Shown one piece after another: positions 58,069 through 64,000 of a stretch of 64,000 nucleotides of DNA. The notes below the pieces were generated by a model that saw only the letters and a list, made by a program, of their open reading frames with translations, was not told the DNA's origin and did not search any database. A program made the position numbers and the translations under genes. The DNA lies in assembly GCA_039602395.1 (NCBI GenBank), contig JBCNJP010000023.1:89924177-89988176 (forward strand), written 5' to 3'. This DNA comes from Deinandra increscens subsp. villosa (lineage: Eukaryota > Streptophyta > Magnoliopsida > Asterales > Asteraceae). Every line of letters begins with the position of its first letter. Position 1 is the first letter of the stretch.

Positions 58069-59323
58069 TGATCGGCGTCGAAGGTACCGATCAAAGATAA
58101 GAGAAATGTGTTCCTACTACCTTTTTAGATAGTGTAAGCAGGGTGTCGAACCACGAAGAGTTTGTGGTTGGTGACTTTGTTCAATTGATTAATTAGTAAA
58201 CTAAATTAAAAGCTAAGAAGTGAAAAAGATGATGATTTGATTTGGTTTGGAATCGAAAAAAAACTAAAACAGATAATTGCTTAAAAATATAAACTTGAAA
58301 TTGAATTGTGATTGTGAAAACTTATGGAAACAAAATGACCATCCTCGAGGTTCAGGTTAGCAATAGGTAATGAAATCCTAGTTTGATTATACTAAAGCTG
58401 TCACATAGACATGAATTGATTTGGTGTTCAATTTGAAGGATACACACAAGACCAAGGAATCTGGCGGATGCTGGTTAACGGTCCGAAACCGAATAACGGC
58501 TCCAGCTAAGATGTTGTCTTAGTGTATATCAATTAGGTAGAAATAACTTCGATAAATTCTCAAGAGTTAAGCATGCAATTAACAAGAAAGAAATTCAAAG
58601 CCAGTAAAACCAATTTTTAATCAAGTTAAACAATCAATGGTTTTTCACCCAATCACCAATTAAATGATTGGATTTACACCCAGTAGAAGTACAATCAAAC
58701 AAAGAAAATCAAAACCCTAACTAACCCTACTCTCGAGGTTGATCAATGGAAGATTAGCCACGCATGCTCATCTTGAATGCTTCTGAAATCGGATTCATAA
58801 TTGTTACCGGATTGAATGTCACGATTGGAATGGTAGAAAAGCACCAAGAAACCTTCAAAATTCGTCTTCTAGACTCCAGGGAATGATAAAATTCGTAAAC
58901 CCTAAGTTCCCCTATTTATATGGATTAAAAATCTCAAAAGATCTCCGTCGGGGCGTCTGGGACGCCTCTGGTGGCGTCTGGGACGCACCGCTCTCTAAAC
59001 TGGCAACACAAAAGAGCAATGGCGTAAGCAGCTTCGAAAAAGGGCGTCCAGACTGCAGGGGCGTCTGGTTTTGGGCGTCTGGACTCCTGGGGCGTCCAGA
59101 CTGCATTCTGGGCGTTTGGGACTCCACTTTGCCTATTTTTGCAGTTTTGTTTCCCGCTCCACGTCTTTGCGAGTTAATCCCATCTTAAACTCCAATATTA
59201 GCTCACTTAGCATCCTATAACCTGAAAACACATAAACAAAGCCAATCACACCATTTCATGCATTTAAACATCTAAAACAACCGAATAACACGCATAAAAC
59301 AACGAACATTCATACATCCATCA
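58069..59323 (-). repeat. 3' LTR of the Athila-like element
   Basis: About 1255 bp. On the minus strand it starts TGATGGATG right after the purine tract AAGTGTGGGGATG and ends CGCCGATCA. It contains the GGCGTCTGG cluster at 58948-59120. Boundaries are inferred from TG/CA ends and the purine tract, because the 5' LTR is not in view. Confidence 0.6.
58948..59120. repeat. GGCGTCTGG/GGCGTCCAGAC motif cluster in the LTR
   Basis: In about 170 bp there are at least eight copies of GGCGTCTGG or its relatives (GGCGTCCAGACTGC twice, GGCGTTTGG once), giving a GC-rich island in an AT-rich LTR. Several copies are inverted relative to each other and could fold. Confidence 0.7.
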
Positions 59324-61341
59324 CATCCCCACACTTATGTTTTGCTTGTCCCAAGCAAATATTCTATGCTAAGCAAAACCCAAGTTCAAGCAACAACACC
59401 TCACTTCCCCAACCGCATGTCAGCTAAGGTCCAAAGTCATACCCGATTCACAAGACTTACAACATTCAATAGGTTTACATCTTAGCAAGCAATTGATACT
59501 CTGCTTTTTAAAATGAATTGTCTACCCAGGCCTAACAAGCTGTTAATTTATTACTTGCATGCATCATGTTTCTCACAATTAACACTCCACTCGGCTTGAT
59601 TTATGGACTAGCGAAGATGTGCTAGTATATATATAACACTCAAACCAAAGATGAAATCTCATTATCATAAGCTTGTATCACAATCAAGTCTCCACCAACT
59701 AACACATGACCATACACAAATCAAAAGGTCTTCAATGGGTTGTAACGTAAGGCTTGGGTTTTGGGGTATGGATAAGGATATATATCGTGGCTGAAGTGGT
59801 GAGAATCCAACTAATATTCCATTTATTCATACTCAAAAAAAAAAAACAAACGGGTAGAATTGACCCGAACAACCATGTTCTTTTTTTTTCTTTCTGTTTT
59901 TCTTTCTTTTTTTTTTTTTTTTTTGCGTCATACTTTGATCATTGCGACCTAATAATCCACAAATTTTCTGTTCAATCTCTCTTTTTTTTTACTTGAGTCA
60001 TATACTTGACTCTATACCCAACTGACCAATGCTACACATTTACTTCCTGGAATTTGGCTTCATTGGATCTCACCACACGGGTTAACATAAAACATGGCTA
60101 AAAGGCTAAACGGGCTAACAAATGGGGGTTTGTCAAACGAACAGGAAAGGCTCAACATGGTATTCTAATGGATAATTTCAGGGTAGGGATAAACAAACAA
60201 AAAAACACAAGCTTAAACAAGGGGTTAGTCCTAATGCCTTTATCATATTTGTGCAAGTCAAGGTTCATGGTCTCAATATGCATTGAAACACAAGTTCTAA
60301 AATGAGACAACATCTTGGTAAACACTCAATCAACAAAAAGAGAATACTATGCAATGTTCCTAACATGAAATTAGGCTCAAATCTCACGGAAATGCTGGAA
60401 CTAGGTTAATAACACCCAACATGCAGATAAGTCCATTAACAGCTTGTTACCCCTAGATAGACATTTCTACACAATTTTCATTAAAACACTTGCTAAGAAT
60501 ACTTTATCATGCAACTTAAAGAATCAACCATGACCAAGGACCTTTACAATTACATAGTCGAGTACCGAATCGGTGAATTACGCTGCAAGAATTCTGGATT
60601 TTTTGAAAAATTTTAATGTTCGTGCCTTTTTGCTCAGAACATTCTTTCACATTTAAATCATGATCAGATATTTTTTTTAATTTTCCCTCATCCCCACACT
60701 TGAACTATACATTGCCCTCAATGTATGTTTTAAACAATTTATAAATGGGAATGAGTTGTCCGATTCAACCCGATCAACATAAGCATTCTAATCAGTAATC
60801 ACCCCCAATATCCAAAACTAACAAACACACTTTCCCATTACAACTAAGTTGCCCACCAAGTACAAAACACACCAAAACACACAAACAAGGAAACATCAGT
60901 AGTTAAACGTCAACCACATAAAATCAAAATAAAAGGATAGAGCACATGGACCTGATCATAGACCGATCAGAGAGTGCTAACACTCATCGTCATTCGGTGC
61001 GCGGGGGCGAGGGTCCTGCAATATCCCTCCAAAATTTTGCAATCTCCACCCCCTGAAATCCACTGACTTCCCCACACTTGGCTGTTGCTATGATGATGAG
61101 AACTACAAACACAGACACAGAAATATTAAAAGAAATAAACACAAGACAATCTAATTCACTTTCGTAGGAATCACGGTTGCATTTAGCGTATGCAACAAGC
61201 CTTTTGAACCACTCGATAGCTCAAGTGGACGAGTTGAGTCTCGTGAGGGTTTCTAGCGAACATACCCACAAAGTTCTCGGGTTGCCTCCCAGTTTAGCGC
61301 TAAGTTTTAGGTCTTCAGCCAGACCATACCTGATGTGGAGC
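59324..61341 (-). other. Non-coding internal region of the Athila-like element
   Basis: No open frame. It has a poly-T/CT tract at 59880-59928 and three CCCCACACTT motifs (59327, 60693 and 61070), which are AAGTGTGGGG purine tracts on the minus strand. A GGGAGGCAACCC motif (minus, near 61280) is typical of DNA following the coding part of such elements. RT and integrase are absent. Confidence 0.6.
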
Positions 61342-64000
61342 TTATGGGGGTCGGAATACATACTCGCTTCCAAAAGTACCTTTACCAGCTTGGTTGTTGA
61401 CGTTCCATCTCATATCTTGTCGTGCCCAACCTTCCGCATCAAAGTCATCTCCTTCTTCTCTCATCTTCACAGCTCCTCCGCTATCGTATGCATACTTGAC
61501 CTGTTTAGGTGGTTTTTTTAGCTCAGTCGGTGATTGAGATGATTTTGTCTCCGACTTAGGGTAGATTGTTGAGCTCTCCACCTTCTGCATCACTGGGGGT
61601 TTTACCTTTTGAGTTTTTGTGTCTCTATCTACCTTCTCCTTGGTTTTAGACTCCATTGACACATCTTTCGGCTTCAACCTATTAAGCAAACAACCTTTCT
61701 CTTTGGTGTCCCCCTCATTTACAGTAGGAGGACACATGTTAGCAACAACTATCTTTGAAAACTTAGTTTGAACCGAATAAGTAAAAGAATTTGAAATCAT
61801 ATCTAAATTTAACTTACGGTTCCCAAATGACATGCTTACTGTGCTATCTCTGCAGTTAATCTGAGCATTTGCTGTTGCCAAGAATGGTCTTCCCAATATA
61901 ATCCTCGGTTGCCTCTGCTTCACCGTAGGTGCATAGTCAAGCACCAGAAAATCTTCAGGGTAGTAAAACTCTCCTACTTTGACTGCTACACCCATCAAAA
62001 TCCCCCACGGCCGTTTACGTGTAAAATCCGCTAACACCACACTAGTATTAGTTTCTTGTAAAGGACCCAAATCATACCGGTCATATACGCTTCCTGGTAA
62101 AATACTAATGCTGGCTCCACAATCCAACATTGCTTGATCGGTCTTGAATTTCCCAATTTCAATTGGGATGAGGGGTGATCTAAACTCGCCATCGTTATCC
62201 ACATCACTAACCTCTTCGTCTTCGGATGTACCCACAGCACCAATTTGCATAGTTTTTGTGGTCTTCACACTCTGATGGGACGGGTTGGTCACCGTGTCAC
62301 TGGGAAGCTTACCTTTACTTGCCTCGCCATTAAGCCTTACTACCTCTTCAGCTAGTTGCGACATTTGTTTTGCATAAATCATACGATCTTTGTCTGCTTG
62401 CTGCTGAAAACCTCTCATCATCTCCATCATCTCATCCATTTTAGATTTCGTTGTTTCACCCCCAACTACAACTCCATTCTGTTTATTAGATTGATACGAA
62501 CCTTGACCTTGATGAGATTGGTAGTTTCTTGAGGCACCCTGTTATTGCCCTTGTGGAATCCTTCCCTGGTTGAATCCACCCTTCTGATATCCTCCTTGAT
62601 TATAATTCTGTTGATAATTCTGGTATGATTGAGTACTAGCATTTCCATATATGAGAGGTGGTTGGTTTCTGAGGCCCGCTTGATAACCATAGGTGTACAT
62701 CTCTTCATCGATGCTTGACATCTTGACCTCCTCAGTTCGAGCAGGTTGTGATGGACAAATGGCAAATGAATGCCCTAGCTCGTGACAACATTCACACACC
62801 TCATATTTATGAGCAACGTGGGAAACTTCCTTCCCCCCTTGTTGGTTCCAATTGGCTATTTTTCGCTCAAGTGTTGCCAATCTAGCTATTGTATCAGACT
62901 CACTTGCTAACTTCACTGACACTGACCTTGCTTTTCTGCTTGCTGAAGCTTGAGCCTTTGAACTCTTACTTAATCTTTCCAACTGGGCCCAATCCGCGTC
63001 TGCATGATTTGTTAGAAAAGTGCCATTACTTGTGGAGTTCACATACCTCATTTCTTCTGGTGTCAACCCGTGATAAAAAGCATTCACGAGTTCCCATCTA
63101 TCTATTCCATGATGTGGACATGATCTTAGAAGTTCCTTGAAACGGGTGAACGAGTCATATAGTGTCTCCCCAACTTGTTGTTGAAAAGTGCGTATGGCAG
63201 TACGCAACTCACTTGTCTTCTCCCTTGGGAAGTACTCATTTAAAAAGAGTTGTTGCATCTCTTGCCATGTTCTAATGCTAGCGGATGGTAAAGAGTTGAA
63301 CCATTGCTTTGCTTTATCCTTCAATGAAAAACTGAACACCTGTAGCTTGACCTCATCTAATGTAAAACCTTGTCCTCCCATGGTACTACATATAGTATTA
63401 AACTCTGTAAGGTGCTCATAAGGCTCTTCTGTTGCTCCTCCTCTAAAAATAGGAATGGATGCAAAATATGCCGGTCTAACCTCAAATGACCGACCATTTC
63501 TATGAGGGGTAACTATGGGAGATGGGTTATCCATAACTATTGGCCTGAAATGAATATCAACCCCTCCGACCATTGGTACTTGCGGATTGTAGTACCCTCC
63601 ACCATAATTGTTGAGTGGCGGTTGAATAACTCCATACCCTCCTTGACCATAGTGTTGTTGTGGTGGATATTGAGGGTATTGTTGTGGGATATAGTGTGGT
63701 TGAACTGGGGGATACTGCTGCTGAAAACCCTGTTGGTAACCATAGTTATACCCTTGTTGTCCACCCCCATAATCTCCTTGAAAATTCTGATGGCCTTGAT
63801 TCTCGAACCCTGGAGGACCCATGTCATCAGCCCCGTCATCTCTATCACCATCATAAAAACCCTTCTGACTAAACTTGTCATCTTGATCGACTGCCTCATA
63901 GTCAAACATGGGTGGCATGTTGGGGTTTAGGTATTGATTAAGTGGGTGTTGTTGATTTCGGTTCTGGTTATGGGGTGGTTCAGGGTAAGGGGCACGGTAG
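61342..64000 (-). pseudogene. Athila-like gag-protease, one in-frame stop, 5' partial
   Basis: The frame is open from the right edge of the window. It has a Gln/Tyr/Gly-rich N-terminal region (QQYPQYPPQQHYGQGGYG), then the gag core (WFNSLPSASIRTWQEMQQLF and FLNEYFPREKTSELR). A CCHC knuckle CECCHELGHSFAIC and a second Asn/Gln-rich stretch follow. A TAA at 62542-62544 interrupts it. The same frame continues through MDEMMEMMRGF to an aspartic protease with LDCGASISILPGSVYD, where Cys replaces the usual Ser/Thr of D-S/T-G, and RIILGRPFLATANA. It ends at 61342 without reverse transcriptase. The stop may be inactivating or read through. Confidence 0.75.

Larger units (their letters stand above)
58069..64000 (-). 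mobile_element. Athila-like gag-protease retroelement, runs off right edge
   Basis: Minus-strand order seen here is gag (open to the window edge), CCHC knuckle, protease, then ~2 kb of non-coding DNA, a polypurine tract and the 3' LTR (58069-59323). No reverse transcriptase or integrase lies between protease and LTR, so the element looks non-autonomous. The 5' LTR lies beyond position 64000. Confidence 0.7.

Noticed and set aside
59754..59996. Open frame with Phe/Lys runs
   Set aside because: It arises from poly-A and poly-T tracts in the non-coding part of the LTR element.

Overview
This is a nuclear genome window from a flowering plant, almost certainly a eudicot. The protein-coding genes have plant orthologues (NUP214/LNO1, EPSIN2/3-type epsin, a RING1-like E3 ligase, cytosolic pyruvate kinase). 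They carry many short GT-AG introns and are embedded in plant transposons: Tourist/Harbinger and hAT MITEs, an Au-type SINE, Ty3/gypsy and Athila-like LTR elements. The overall look resembles Asteraceae, but that is an impression and not a demonstration. No bacterial, CRISPR, rRNA or functional tRNA feature was seen.

Left half (1-27787, + strand). A nucleoporin NUP214 gene appears twice. Copy A (1207-8984) is cut off inside exon 16 by a 500-N gap. Copy B (17638-27787) is complete, with 17 coding exons and 1994 aa. Positions 1-8984 and 16431-25415 are virtually identical: I saw one A-tract indel and one substitution. This is either an unmerged haplotype/assembly duplication or an extremely recent duplication. 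Between the copies lies a complete 13-exon epsin gene (10742-15488, 729 aa) with two intronic MITEs. Upstream of each NUP214 copy is a dense array of AACCGGTT-type palindromes.

Middle (27788-47540). This stretch is mostly transposon territory. It holds a decayed Mutator-like transposase, a 3.25-kb TIR element with broken coding segments, and a 5-exon four-transmembrane AGTRAP-like gene (35487-40866) whose introns hold a Tourist MITE and an Au SINE. Further right are a 1.1-kb foldback element with a perfect 10-bp target duplication and a 147-bp tandem repeat in its loop, and a Harbinger element whose ORF1 is split by a hAT MITE.

Right half (47541-64000). A single-coding-exon RING-H2 ligase (48413-49585, +) converges on a cytosolic pyruvate kinase (49988-52085, -) whose N-terminal exon is missing from the window. 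Upstream of the kinase fragment come a second 500-N gap, a minus-strand Ty3/gypsy element whose gag-pol frame has nonsense codons but no frameshift, and an Athila-like gag-protease-only element running off the right edge.

The housekeeping genes do not form a pathway together. NUP214 acts at the nuclear pore, epsin in clathrin-coated vesicle formation, the RING protein in ubiquitination and pyruvate kinase in glycolysis. No obviously new biological system was found. The strongest leads are the promoter palindrome array, the GC-AG intron, the structured foldback element and the transposon-interrupted pyruvate kinase locus.
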